Below are positions 17,901 through 25,153 of a DNA stretch of 64,000 bases, piece by piece. The stretch is from CG2-30-36-16 sp964372115. Lineage in GTDB: Bacteria; Bacteroidota; Ignavibacteria; Ignavibacteriales; Ignavibacteriaceae. The notes beneath the pieces are model-generated. The model was not told where the DNA came from and ran no database searches. It was given only the letters and a program-made list of their open reading frames with translations. A program made the position numbers and the translations under genes. The stretch is from the NCBI GenBank assembly GCA_964372115.1, contig CAYJPN010000001.1:62001-126000 (forward strand). Reading direction: 5' to 3'. Numbering within the stretch: the stretch's first letter is position 1; the number at the start of each line of letters is the position of its first letter.

Positions 17901-18468
17901 AGAACCTCCCCTTCAGCTCGCTCCATGTCGGAAGTTCAGTGCTTTTATTGTCCTGCCAAAAATAAATAGTCCAAACCGAGCGTGAATCTCTTATCATACT
18001 GAAAATTAAATTACCCTGATAGCTTGTGGGGTCTGTATCTGTATGCGGAACATTCAAAACGTATTCCGCGGTAAATATTAAACTATCTCCCTGAGGACTT
18101 TTTGTTGTGTTGCCAAGTGTTAAAATAATAGGAGTTGTCGAAGGTATCTTTGTAATTACATTATTAAAATACTGCTGTTCATTTTGCAACCCCCATTCTG
18201 AAGTTAATGCAGGGAAAAGAGATGTCGCGCCGCTGGATGGAGAAAAGGCAAACTTTTTTGTAGTAAAAGAAGTATCAGAAAAACAGTTTATATAATTCGC
18301 CGCATCTTTATCTTTTAACGAGTTAATTAAATTATCCACTAATAGCTCGGCTGTAACCGCTTGCTGATAATTTGACCGCGGCTGATCCGGCAATTCCGCT
18401 GTACGAGCATTGAAAATATCGCACCCGTTTAATAATAGTAAAAACAATATGAAAGATAGATATTTCAT
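17896..18468 (-). CDS. Lipoprotein of unknown function, NTF2-like
   Basis: A 190-residue protein with a clear lipoprotein signal (MKYLSFILFLLLLNGC). The mature region has the helix-then-sheet pattern of NTF2-like proteins: LLVDNLINSLKDKDAANYINCFSD, then SLIFTAEYVLNV and a final VWTIYFWQDN strand. The ending resembles that of the next gene (WQITKWVDE), suggesting the pair arose by duplication. The start overlaps the methyltransferase stop by four bases (ATGA). The role is unknown; the protein is probably anchored to the outer or inner membrane facing the periplasm. Confidence 0.7.
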   Translation of the reverse strand: MKYLSFILFLLLLNGCDIFNARTAELPDQPRSNYQQAVTAELLVDNLINSLKDKDAANYINCFSDTSFTTKKFAFSPSSGATSLFPALTSEWGLQNEQQYFNNVITKIPSTTPIILTLGNTTKSPQGDSLIFTAEYVLNVPHTDTDPTSYQGNLIFSMIRDSRSVWTIYFWQDNKSTELPTWSELKGRFY

Positions 18469-19199
18469 CTTTCAGCAAAAATTATTAGCCTCGAAGAGGT
18501 TTGTTCATCAAACTCAATGCCCGAAAAATCGCCACATATTTTTATGATTTTGAAACCAAGTTTTTGAAGTGACTCAACTAAAATCGATTGCTCATACATT
18601 TTAACGGATTCAGTATATTCAACATTCGCTTCTTGTTTTTGTATAATAATCTTTTTTTCAACCCTACCATTTTTAATATATCTTTTCTGAATAAGATTTA
18701 TACCTTCTATCTCTTCGGAACTTTCTCCAACCAAATTGTTTTTTAAGTAGGTTGAATTAAAATAGTCAAATACGAAAATTCCACCCTCTTTTAAATGGTT
18801 AAAAGCTTTCTTAAAAACAATAAAATTTTCTTCATCTGATTCAAAATAACCGAAACTGGTAAATAAACTTAAAACGATATTAAATTTTTTTGAAATTGCA
18901 AATGTTCTTATATCGGCATTCAGAAAATTAATTTTTAAATTTGAGTTGAGTATTGACTCTTTGGCAACTTCTAGCAAGTTTTCGCTTAAATCAAAAGCAG
19001 TAACATTCAATCCTTTTTTGGCGAATATTATTGAGTGTCTTCCCGTACCACACGCCATATCCAATACATCCCAGCCAACATTAGGTTTTATCACTTCAAA
19101 TATTAGGTCGGTTAATTTATTGGCATCTTCGTCATCTCTATGGCGATAAACATTTAAATACTCCGGAGTGTTAAACCACTCTTTATACCACTCCGGCAT
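18465..19199 (-). CDS. Class I SAM-dependent methyltransferase
   Basis: A 244-residue Rossmann methyltransferase. Motif I is VLDMACGTGRHSIIFAKKG (SAM binding), followed by VTAFDLSENLLEVAK (motif II acidic residue), FLNADIRTF (motif III) and FNIVLSLFTSFGYF (motif IV region). This is the general methyltransf_25 pattern, with GYF- and DYFNSTYL-type segments common in the SAM-methyltransferase family found near recR in this phylum. The substrate is not predictable. It overlaps recR by one base (TAATG), so the two are co-translated. Confidence 0.8.
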   Translation of the reverse strand: MPEWYKEWFNTPEYLNVYRHRDDEDANKLTDLIFEVIKPNVGWDVLDMACGTGRHSIIFAKKGLNVTAFDLSENLLEVAKESILNSNLKINFLNADIRTFAISKKFNIVLSLFTSFGYFESDEENFIVFKKAFNHLKEGGIFVFDYFNSTYLKNNLVGESSEEIEGINLIQKRYIKNGRVEKKIIIQKQEANVEYTESVKMYEQSILVESLQKLGFKIIKICGDFSGIEFDEQTSSRLIIFAER

Positions 19200-19795
19200 T
19201 AAACACTTATCCTTCCGAGAACTGCTCTGCCTACAGTAGCTTCATCGGCAAATTCTAAATCACCACCAATAGGCAATCCGCGCGCAATCCTTGTAACTTT
19301 TATATTTAGCGGCTTTATCAATCGCGCAAGATAAAGAGAGGTGGTTTCACCTTCGGTATCAGGATTTAGAGCAAGAATTATTTCTTTTATTTCCTCAGTC
19401 TCAAAACGCTTAATTAGCTCCCTAATTTTTAGTGAGTCGGGATTAACACCGGATAATGGCGATAGAACTCCACCAAGCACGTGGTAAAGTCCATTGTATT
19501 CGTGAGTTTTTTCAATAGCAATTACATCACTCGCTTCCTCAACAACGCAAATGGAAGTAGTGTCCCTTTTCTGACTTCGACAAATATCGCATAACTCTTC
19601 GGTAGCAAGATTGTAACAACGTGTACAGAAACTTATTTTCGATTTTAAATCTAATAAAGAGGCGACAAGTTTTTGAACATCTTTCACATCACTTTTTAAT
19701 ATAAAAATAGCAAGCCGCTGAGCAGTTTTTTTCCCGATGCTCGGCAGCTTGCTCAATTCTTCAATAGCTGTTTGCAATGGTTCGGCAATTAGCAT
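19199..19795 (-). CDS. recR: Recombination mediator protein RecR
   Basis: At 198 residues it has the normal RecR length. An N-terminal helix-hairpin-helix (LSKLPSIGKKTAQRLAIFIL) is followed by a C4 zinc finger (FCTRCYNLATEELCDIC), a Toprim domain (SICVVEEASDVIAIEKT, and LALNPDTEGETTSLYLA with the metal-binding acidic residues), and a C-terminal ARGLPIGGDLEFADE Walker-like segment. It works with RecO/RecF to load RecA at single-strand gaps. The ybaB-recR order is widely conserved and is seen here. Confidence 0.96.
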   Translation of the reverse strand: MLIAEPLQTAIEELSKLPSIGKKTAQRLAIFILKSDVKDVQKLVASLLDLKSKISFCTRCYNLATEELCDICRSQKRDTTSICVVEEASDVIAIEKTHEYNGLYHVLGGVLSPLSGVNPDSLKIRELIKRFETEEIKEIILALNPDTEGETTSLYLARLIKPLNIKVTRIARGLPIGGDLEFADEATVGRAVLGRISV

Positions 19796-20122
19796 TTAGA
19801 ATCCTGGTAAGTTTAAACCGGGAGGTATCATTCCTTTTGTTACTTTCATCATTTCTTCTTCAGCCATTTTTGCTGCAGAGGAAAGTGCTTTATTAACGGC
19901 GGCTACGACAAGATCTTCAAGAATCTCTTTTTCGTCTGCATTTATAACTTGGGGGTCAATTTCAATTGAAACTATTTCTTTATTTCCGTTTGCAGTAGCC
20001 CTAATCATTCCGCCGCCAGCTTCTTCCGAAACGGTTTTATTTCCTAATTCACTCTGTACTTTTTGCATTTCAGCTTGCATTTTTTGAACCTGCTTTAGCA
20101 TGCCTTGCATATCGCCTTTCAT
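19796..20122 (-). CDS. ybaB: YbaB/EbfC nucleoid-associated protein
   Basis: A 108-residue DNA-binding protein. The N-terminal helix is rich in Met, Gln and Lys (MLKQVQKMQAEMQKVQSEL). It is followed by VSEEAGGGMIRATANGNKEIVSIEIDP, the family core strand pair (shown in part), and a C-terminal helix ending MIPPGLNLPGF, the usual YbaB end. It binds DNA as a dimer. The ATG at 20122 is preferred over the TTG at 20125 because the strong AGGAGG site lies six bases before it. It is first in the ybaB-recR-methyltransferase-lipoprotein operon. Confidence 0.94.
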   Translation of the reverse strand: MKGDMQGMLKQVQKMQAEMQKVQSELGNKTVSEEAGGGMIRATANGNKEIVSIEIDPQVINADEKEILEDLVVAAVNKALSSAAKMAEEEMMKVTKGMIPPGLNLPGF

Positions 20123-20196
20123 CAATTTCCTCCTAAATATTTAATAAATAATAAATTAAAGTGTTGTTAAATGTACATTTTGTCTAATTTTTCGCT

Positions 20197-20204
20197 CAAA
20201 TATA
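20197..20204 (-). promoter_or_regulatory. Predicted ybaB-recR operon promoter -7 element (TATATTTG)
   Basis: A perfect TAnnTTTG match on the minus strand in the divergent 149-base intergenic region. The implied leader to the ybaB ATG is about 70 bases and contains the AGGAGG ribosome site. No equally good match is seen on the plus strand for the divergent PurC-like gene. Confidence 0.45.
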
Positions 20205-20271
20205 ACACAATGAATTGACTTTTTATACCTATTTTTCATAATTTCTATCTTAAAATTTGTGAAGGGATTAA

Positions 20272-20979
20272 TTGGAAGTAAAACTTAACAATAACCGTAT
20301 CTTTAATGATAAATCATCGAAAAAAGATAACCATATCGATACACGGGATTTTTTAGTAATTGAGTATCCCGATTATTTTGAGGTTACCGACGAAAAAACA
20401 GTAAAATGCAAAGACCTTGGAAATAAATTTGCATTATTAAGTACTTTTTTCTTCGACTACCTAAAAGAGTATCATATTCCTTCAGCTTTTTTTAAGAACC
20501 ATGATGGGAATAAGCTTAAATTTTTAAAATATACGCGATTTCCTTTTCATGTAAAATTATTAAATACTGTTGATAAAAGAACTTCAAAAATTTTCTCCAG
20601 AAAAGAAGGAGAACATTTAAACCTCCCAATTATGGAATACCATATGGGTAATTATAAAGATACGCTCATTTCCGAAAGCCATGTAGTGTCATTTGATATT
20701 TGCAGCAGTGAAGATTTAAAACTAATCTCTCGGATTTGTTCAAAAGTTAATGTAGTTTTGAAGTCGTTTTTTGAAAGAAGAAATTATTTTCTGGCGGAGT
20801 TCCGCTGCCACTTTGGAATGATAGATGACAAAATTTACCTTGTTGATGATTTTTCACCGAAAAGTATAAAAATAATCCCGTTCGATGCTGAAGGTAAATG
20901 GCACGACCCGTACAAGTTAACCACATCGTCTGAAATTAAAAATTACACAGACGAGTTAATGAATTTAATAAGCGCTTAG
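20272..20979 (+). CDS. Degenerate PurC-like (SAICAR synthetase fold) protein
   Basis: Read from a TTG preceded by GAAGGGA, this 235-residue protein has the length and overall pattern of phosphoribosylaminoimidazole-succinocarboxamide synthase. Recognisable colinear blocks are LSTFFFDYLKEYHIPSAFF, FPFHVKLL, EGEHLNLPIMEY, SESHV, FFERRNYFLAEF and FGMIDDKIYLVDDFSP. Catalytic motifs are altered. The N-terminal glycine-rich ATP loop and the ITAGD/KG-type segment are gone, EVVVR reads HVKLL, and the LDEISPDT-type block reads VDDFSPKS. It therefore probably lacks normal SAICAR synthase activity. It leads a plus-strand run with psd, pssA, purS and purQ. It may be regulatory, or an enzyme with a new substrate; the genome should carry a standard purC elsewhere. 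Confidence 0.65.
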   Translation: MEVKLNNNRIFNDKSSKKDNHIDTRDFLVIEYPDYFEVTDEKTVKCKDLGNKFALLSTFFFDYLKEYHIPSAFFKNHDGNKLKFLKYTRFPFHVKLLNTVDKRTSKIFSRKEGEHLNLPIMEYHMGNYKDTLISESHVVSFDICSSEDLKLISRICSKVNVVLKSFFERRNYFLAEFRCHFGMIDDKIYLVDDFSPKSIKIIPFDAEGKWHDPYKLTTSSEIKNYTDELMNLISA

Positions 20980-20985
20980 GAATAA

Positions 20986-21633
20986 ATGTTTACAAAATAT
21001 GGTTATTCAACTTTAGGAGTAATAGCACTTATAGCTTTTACATGTATTGTTATAAGTTTTTTTACACAGAACAATTATGTTAAAGCCGGTTTAATAATTT
21101 TACCTCTGGCTTTATTAGTTTTTTCGCTAAATTTTTTCCGCGATCCCGAAAGAACAACTCCCAAAAAGGAGGCAGTTGTTGTTTCACCTGCTGACGGTAC
21201 AGTACTATTTGTAAAAGAAGTAGCCGACAATAAGTATGTGAACGAAAAAGGATGGCAAATTTCTATCTTTATGTCACCCTTAAATGTACATGTTAACAGA
21301 ATACCGATAAGTGGAACCGTCGAATACCTAAAATATATCAAAGGTAAGTATATCGCAGCTTTCGAAGATAAAGCCTCTGAAGTTAATGAGCGCGCGGAAT
21401 TCGGTATAATGAGCAAATATGGCAAAGTGTTTTTTACACAGGTTGCGGGTTTTATTGCGCGAAGAATTGTTTTTGAATTAAAAAAAGGTGATGAAGTAAA
21501 TATCGGAGAACGGTTCGGGATGATTAAATTCGGAAGCCGTGTTGATGTGGTTGTATCGGCAGATTGGAATCCGCAAATAAAAAAAGGGGACCCAGTAACT
21601 GCCGGTGAAACTATACTCTTCGAGAAAAAATAA
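20986..21633 (+). CDS. psd: Phosphatidylserine decarboxylase, short form
   Basis: A 215-residue enzyme of the short (type A) Psd family. It makes phosphatidylethanolamine from phosphatidylserine at the membrane. It has two N-terminal hydrophobic segments, then VVSPADGTVLFVKEV, MSPLNVHVNRIPISGTV (with the catalytic His), and IKFGSRVDVVV. The Gly-Ser in FGSR is where the proenzyme cuts itself to form the pyruvoyl group, replacing the LGST of the long form. It is directly followed by pssA (two bases), so the two consecutive steps of phosphatidylethanolamine synthesis are co-transcribed. Confidence 0.95.
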   Translation: MFTKYGYSTLGVIALIAFTCIVISFFTQNNYVKAGLIILPLALLVFSLNFFRDPERTTPKKEAVVVSPADGTVLFVKEVADNKYVNEKGWQISIFMSPLNVHVNRIPISGTVEYLKYIKGKYIAAFEDKASEVNERAEFGIMSKYGKVFFTQVAGFIARRIVFELKKGDEVNIGERFGMIKFGSRVDVVVSADWNPQIKKGDPVTAGETILFEKK

Positions 21634-21635
21634 AA

Positions 21636-22355
21636 ATGAATATACCCCGTATTCCCCGCTCTGTTGTGCCGAACTTGTTTACAGCAATGAACATGTTCGC
21701 CGGTTTTTTATCAATCATCAATGCAAGCCAGGGTAAATATAAATACGCGGCATGGTTAATATTTATCGCTGCTGTATTCGACGCACTTGACGGATTTATG
21801 GCTCGACTTACAAAATCGAGCAGCGCGCTCGGTGTACAACTCGATTCACTTTCTGACCTTGTAAGTTTTGGAGTTGCCCCCGCCTTTTTGCTTTATCAAA
21901 CATATTTGGTACAATTTAATTCATGGGGTGTTATTATAAGTTCTTTATTGATGATTGCCGGCGGATTTCGTCTTGCACGATTTAATGTACAATTAGTCGG
22001 TTTTGATAAAGCATATTTTAAGGGTCTGCCAATTCCCTCTTCTGCTATTACCGTTGCCGGTTTTGTACTTGCCTACTATAATACTGGTTCCGGATATTCT
22101 GAACCATACAATCAATTTGTTATCCCGATGGTTTTATTACTTTCATATATTATGGTAAGTAAAATAAAATACGACACTCTCCCAAAATTCACAAAACAAG
22201 GAATTAAAGAAAAACCAGGATCTGTAATTTTTGTTTTTATTTCTGCAATTGCGCTAATAATTACAAAAGGCAACGCGCTTTTCTTCATTTTTGTTTTCAT
22301 GATTCTATTTGGTATTTTTAGACACATTTTTAACAAGTTTATAAAAAAATCTTAA
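21636..22355 (+). CDS. pssA: CDP-diacylglycerol-serine O-phosphatidyltransferase
   Basis: A 239-residue membrane enzyme of the CDP-alcohol phosphatidyltransferase family, making phosphatidylserine from CDP-diacylglycerol and serine. The signature D-x2-D-G-x2-A-R-x8-G-x3-D-x3-D is complete from about residue 48 (DALDGFMARL, then GVQLDSLSD). The start IPRSVVPNLFTAMNMFAGFLS is typical of PssA type II. About six to seven helices are visible. It works together with the psd product encoded just upstream. Confidence 0.95.
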   Translation: MNIPRIPRSVVPNLFTAMNMFAGFLSIINASQGKYKYAAWLIFIAAVFDALDGFMARLTKSSSALGVQLDSLSDLVSFGVAPAFLLYQTYLVQFNSWGVIISSLLMIAGGFRLARFNVQLVGFDKAYFKGLPIPSSAITVAGFVLAYYNTGSGYSEPYNQFVIPMVLLLSYIMVSKIKYDTLPKFTKQGIKEKPGSVIFVFISAIALIITKGNALFFIFVFMILFGIFRHIFNKFIKKS

Positions 22356-22396
22356 CCGATTTTTTTCAAAAAAAAAATTATTACCGGAATATTAAA

Positions 22397-22645
22397 GTGT
22401 TTAAAGCAACAGTTATTATTAGAAGAAGACCATCTATACTCGACCCGCAGGGGGTTGCTGTAGAAAAAGGCGCCGTTTTATTGGGACTTACAAATGTAAA
22501 AGATACCCGTATTGGTAAATATATTGAGTTTACCGTTGATGCGGATGATAAGAGCGCAGCCGAAAAAGAAGTTAATGAATACTGCAATAAACTTCTTGCC
22601 AACCCTATCATGGAAGATTACGAATTTAATCTGGAAAAAATTTAA
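22397..22645 (+). CDS. purS: Phosphoribosylformylglycinamidine synthase subunit PurS
   Basis: A short protein (82 residues, GTG start) with the PurS pattern: FKATVIIRRRPSILDPQG at the start, VEKGAVLLGL, DTRIGKYIEFTVDADD and CNKLLANPIMEDYEFNLEKI at the end. It bridges PurL and PurQ in the three-subunit FGAM synthase found in many bacteria. Its stop overlaps the purQ ATG (TAATG), as expected for subunits made in proportion. The purL gene is not in the window. Confidence 0.95.
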   Translation: MFKATVIIRRRPSILDPQGVAVEKGAVLLGLTNVKDTRIGKYIEFTVDADDKSAAEKEVNEYCNKLLANPIMEDYEFNLEKI

Positions 22646-23349
22646 TGAATCCTAAATTCGGAGTGGTCGTTTTTCCCGGCTCCAATTGCGACTATGATGC
22701 GTATTATGCCGTAAAAAAAATATTTGGTTTAGAGGTAAACTTTCTGTGGCACAAAGATGACGATCTGCAAAAGAGTGATGTTATAATTCTTCCCGGAGGT
22801 TTTTCCTATGGCGATTATCTTAGAACAGGCTCAATAGCCCGCTTCTCACCCATTATGAAGTTGGTTATTGATTTTGCTACCGGTGGTGGTATTGTTATCG
22901 GTATATGTAATGGATTTCAAATTCTTTTAGAGGCAGGTTTGCTGCCCGGGGTTATGTTGAAAAATAAATCCCTCCAATTTGTTTGTAAAGATGTATATCT
23001 TTCTGTTGCCAACAGTAATTCTATTTTTACAAAAGATATTCCGGTTGGCAAAGTTCTCAAAATTCCGATTGCACACGGCGAAGGTAATTATTTTGCTGAT
23101 GAAAAAACAATAAAAGAACTTTCTGAGAATAAACAAATAGTTTTTCAATACTCGTCATCAGTTGGTGAGATAAATAAAAATGAAAACCCGAACGGCTCGG
23201 TATTAAATATTGCCGGTATAGTTAACAAAAAAGGAAATGTACTTGGAATGATGCCTCATCCGGAACGCTGCTGCGATCCGTTACTTGGAAAGACAGATGG
23301 TGCATTTATTTTCAACTCGATTATAAACAACTTTACAATAGAGGTTTAA
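22645..23349 (+). CDS. purQ: Phosphoribosylformylglycinamidine synthase glutaminase subunit PurQ
   Basis: A 234-residue class I glutamine amidotransferase. It releases ammonia from glutamine for the PurL subunit in the fourth step of purine synthesis. The catalytic triad is visible: the nucleophilic Cys in GIVIGICNGFQILLEAG, and the His and Glu in the C-terminal MPHPERC. The start FGVVVFPGSNCDYDA and PGGFSYGDYLRTG are family hallmarks. It overlaps purS by one base and is followed one base later by tatA. Confidence 0.96.
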   Translation: MNPKFGVVVFPGSNCDYDAYYAVKKIFGLEVNFLWHKDDDLQKSDVIILPGGFSYGDYLRTGSIARFSPIMKLVIDFATGGGIVIGICNGFQILLEAGLLPGVMLKNKSLQFVCKDVYLSVANSNSIFTKDIPVGKVLKIPIAHGEGNYFADEKTIKELSENKQIVFQYSSSVGEINKNENPNGSVLNIAGIVNKKGNVLGMMPHPERCCDPLLGKTDGAFIFNSIINNFTIEV

Positions 23350-23350
23350 A

Positions 23351-23545
23351 ATGTTTGGAAACATCGGAATGACCGAAATATTGCTTATTCTTCTCGTGAT
23401 TTTAGTTCTATTCGGAGCTAAAAGAATACCTGAACTTGCACAAGGTTTAGGCAAAGGTATGAGAGAATTTAAAAAATCGTTAAAAGAAGTTGAAGATGAA
23501 GTAAAAATATCTGATGATGACAAAAAACCATCCAATAAAGCTTAA
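23351..23545 (+). CDS. tatA: Twin-arginine translocase subunit TatA
   Basis: A 64-residue membrane protein: a short N-terminal helix (MTEILLILLVILVLFGAKRIPEL), the FGAKRIPELAQGLGKGMREFK hinge and amphipathic helix (given in part), then an acidic-basic tail. This is the TatA/TatE arrangement of the pore-forming subunit that exports folded proteins. It follows purQ by one base, an unusual partner but possibly only shared transcription. No tatC is nearby. Confidence 0.93.
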   Translation: MFGNIGMTEILLILLVILVLFGAKRIPELAQGLGKGMREFKKSLKEVEDEVKISDDDKKPSNKA

Positions 23546-23579
23546 ATAATTTTATGCAAAAGGGCTGCACAAAATAATT

Positions 23580-25007
23580 TTGAACTCTTACTCTAACATC
23601 TTCGACAAAATTGGAAAAATTAAACGAGGGGAGTTATCTCTCCCCTCAAATATTGATTATTTCATTTCTCAAATAGAATCAAAAAAAAATCTTAACGCAT
23701 TCAACTTTGTTTTCTACGATGAAGCATTATCATCTGCTGCCAAGATAGAAAAAAAAATAGTTGATGGTACAAACGGTAAATTGGCGGGATTGGTAATAGC
23801 CGTAAAAGATGTAATTTCAATAAAAGATAAACCACTCACCTGCTCTTCAAATGTGCTTAAAAAATTTTCATCCGTTTATACAGCTACTGCTGTACAAAAA
23901 TTAATGGATGAAGACGCTATAATAATCGGGAAAACAAATTGCGATGAATTTGCGATGGGCTCATCAAACGAAAACTCAGCATTTGGTAATGTTCTCAACC
24001 CGGTTGATACAACGAGGGTTCCCGGCGGTTCAAGCGGTGGTTCGGCGGCGGCTGTTGCAGCAGGTTTGTGCGATGCCTCGCTTGGCTCCGATACAGGCGG
24101 TTCCATACGGCAGCCAGCGTCTTTTTGTGGTGTTTTCGGAGTAAAACCAACTTATGGGAGAGTATCGCGTTTCGGACTTACTGCTTTCGCTTCTTCTTTC
24201 GATTCTATAGGCCCGTTTACAAATAATGTAACTGATGCGGCTGCAATTATGGAAGTTATTAGCGGGAAAGATGAAAATGATTCAACATCGTCCGAACGTT
24301 GCATCCCTTTATTTACCGGTGAATTAAAAAATCATTTTTTGCCGGTTATTGGTATCCCAAAAGAATACTTTGGTGAAGGTTTATCTGCTGAAGTAAAAAA
24401 TGCGGTAGAAAAGTTTATAATTAAGTTAGAGGCAAAAAATATTTCCGTTAAAGAAATAAGTTTACCCAATACCGAGTATACAATTGCAGCTTACTATATT
24501 TTAACTACCGCAGAGGCTTCGTCAAACCTCGCCCGTTATGACGGCGCCAGGTACGGTTATCGTTCGGAAAATTCTTCAAGTTTAATTGACATGTATAAAA
24601 ACTCCCGCTCAGAAGCTTTTGGAAGCGAAGTTAAACGTAGAATAATGCTCGGCACATATGTTCTTTCTGCGGGCTATTATGACGCCTATTACCTAAAAGC
24701 TCAAAAAGTTAGACGAATAATTAAAAACGATTTTGATGAAGCATTTAAACAAGTTGATTTAATATTGACACCAACCTCCCCTACAGTAGCTTTTAAAATC
24801 GGCGAAAAATCAAGCGACCCGCTTGAAATGTACTTAAGTGATATTTATACTACATCAGCCAATCTTGCAGGTATTCCCGGTATCAATATACCGGCTGCTG
24901 AAAATAAAGATGGCTTGCCAATAGGCATTCAAATTTTAGCTCCTCAATTTGGCGAGCTGGAATTGTTAAAATTCAGCTATCTTGTTGAAAATAATATTCT
25001 ACGGTAG
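23580..25007 (+). CDS. gatA: Asp-tRNA(Asn)/Glu-tRNA(Gln) amidotransferase subunit A
   Basis: A 475-residue amidase-signature enzyme. The Ser-cisSer-Lys triad is visible as VIAVKDVIS (Lys), GGSSGGSAAAVAAG (cis-Ser) and SDTGGSIRQPASFCG (nucleophile Ser). The C-terminal PTSPTVAFKIGEK and GLPIGIQILAP are GatA-specific. It releases ammonia from glutamine to amidate mischarged Glu-tRNA(Gln) or Asp-tRNA(Asn). The start is a TTG at 23580, since no ATG occurs near the expected N-terminus. GatB and GatC are not in the window. Confidence 0.95.
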   Translation: MNSYSNIFDKIGKIKRGELSLPSNIDYFISQIESKKNLNAFNFVFYDEALSSAAKIEKKIVDGTNGKLAGLVIAVKDVISIKDKPLTCSSNVLKKFSSVYTATAVQKLMDEDAIIIGKTNCDEFAMGSSNENSAFGNVLNPVDTTRVPGGSSGGSAAAVAAGLCDASLGSDTGGSIRQPASFCGVFGVKPTYGRVSRFGLTAFASSFDSIGPFTNNVTDAAAIMEVISGKDENDSTSSERCIPLFTGELKNHFLPVIGIPKEYFGEGLSAEVKNAVEKFIIKLEAKNISVKEISLPNTEYTIAAYYILTTAEASSNLARYDGARYGYRSENSSSLIDMYKNSRSEAFGSEVKRRIMLGTYVLSAGYYDAYYLKAQKVRRIIKNDFDEAFKQVDLILTPTSPTVAFKIGEKSSDPLEMYLSDIYTTSANLAGIPGINIPAAENKDGLPIGIQILAPQFGELELLKFSYLVENNILR

Positions 25008-25016
25008 GTAAAATTT

Positions 25017-25048
25017 TAGCTCTTTCACCTAAAATTTTTGAAAAGCTA
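25017..25048 (+). terminator. Weak hairpin terminator after gatA
   Basis: TAGCTCTTTCA pairs with TGAAAAGCTA across an 11-base AT-rich loop, with one bulged base. The run of T after it is short, so termination may be partial. It lies 10 bases after the gatA stop. Confidence 0.4.
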
Positions 25049-25103
25049 TTTATCATATCAACAAAAATCGCTTAAACACTTCCGAATTAACAATTAAAAT
25101 TTA

Positions 25104-25111
25104 TATCTTTG
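25104..25111 (+). promoter_or_regulatory. Predicted sucD promoter -7 element (TATCTTTG)
   Basis: A perfect TAnnTTTG match in the gap between the gatA hairpin and sucD. The implied leader is about 40 bases. The ribosome site before the ATG is AAAAAAGGAAAATC. Confidence 0.5.
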
Positions 25112-25153
25112 TATCAATAAATTATATTACTACCAAAAAAGGAAAATCAAAGA

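Noticed and set aside
23575..23582. TAATTTTG match just before gatA
   Set aside because: It includes the TTG start codon itself, so it could not act as a promoter for the gene as annotated.
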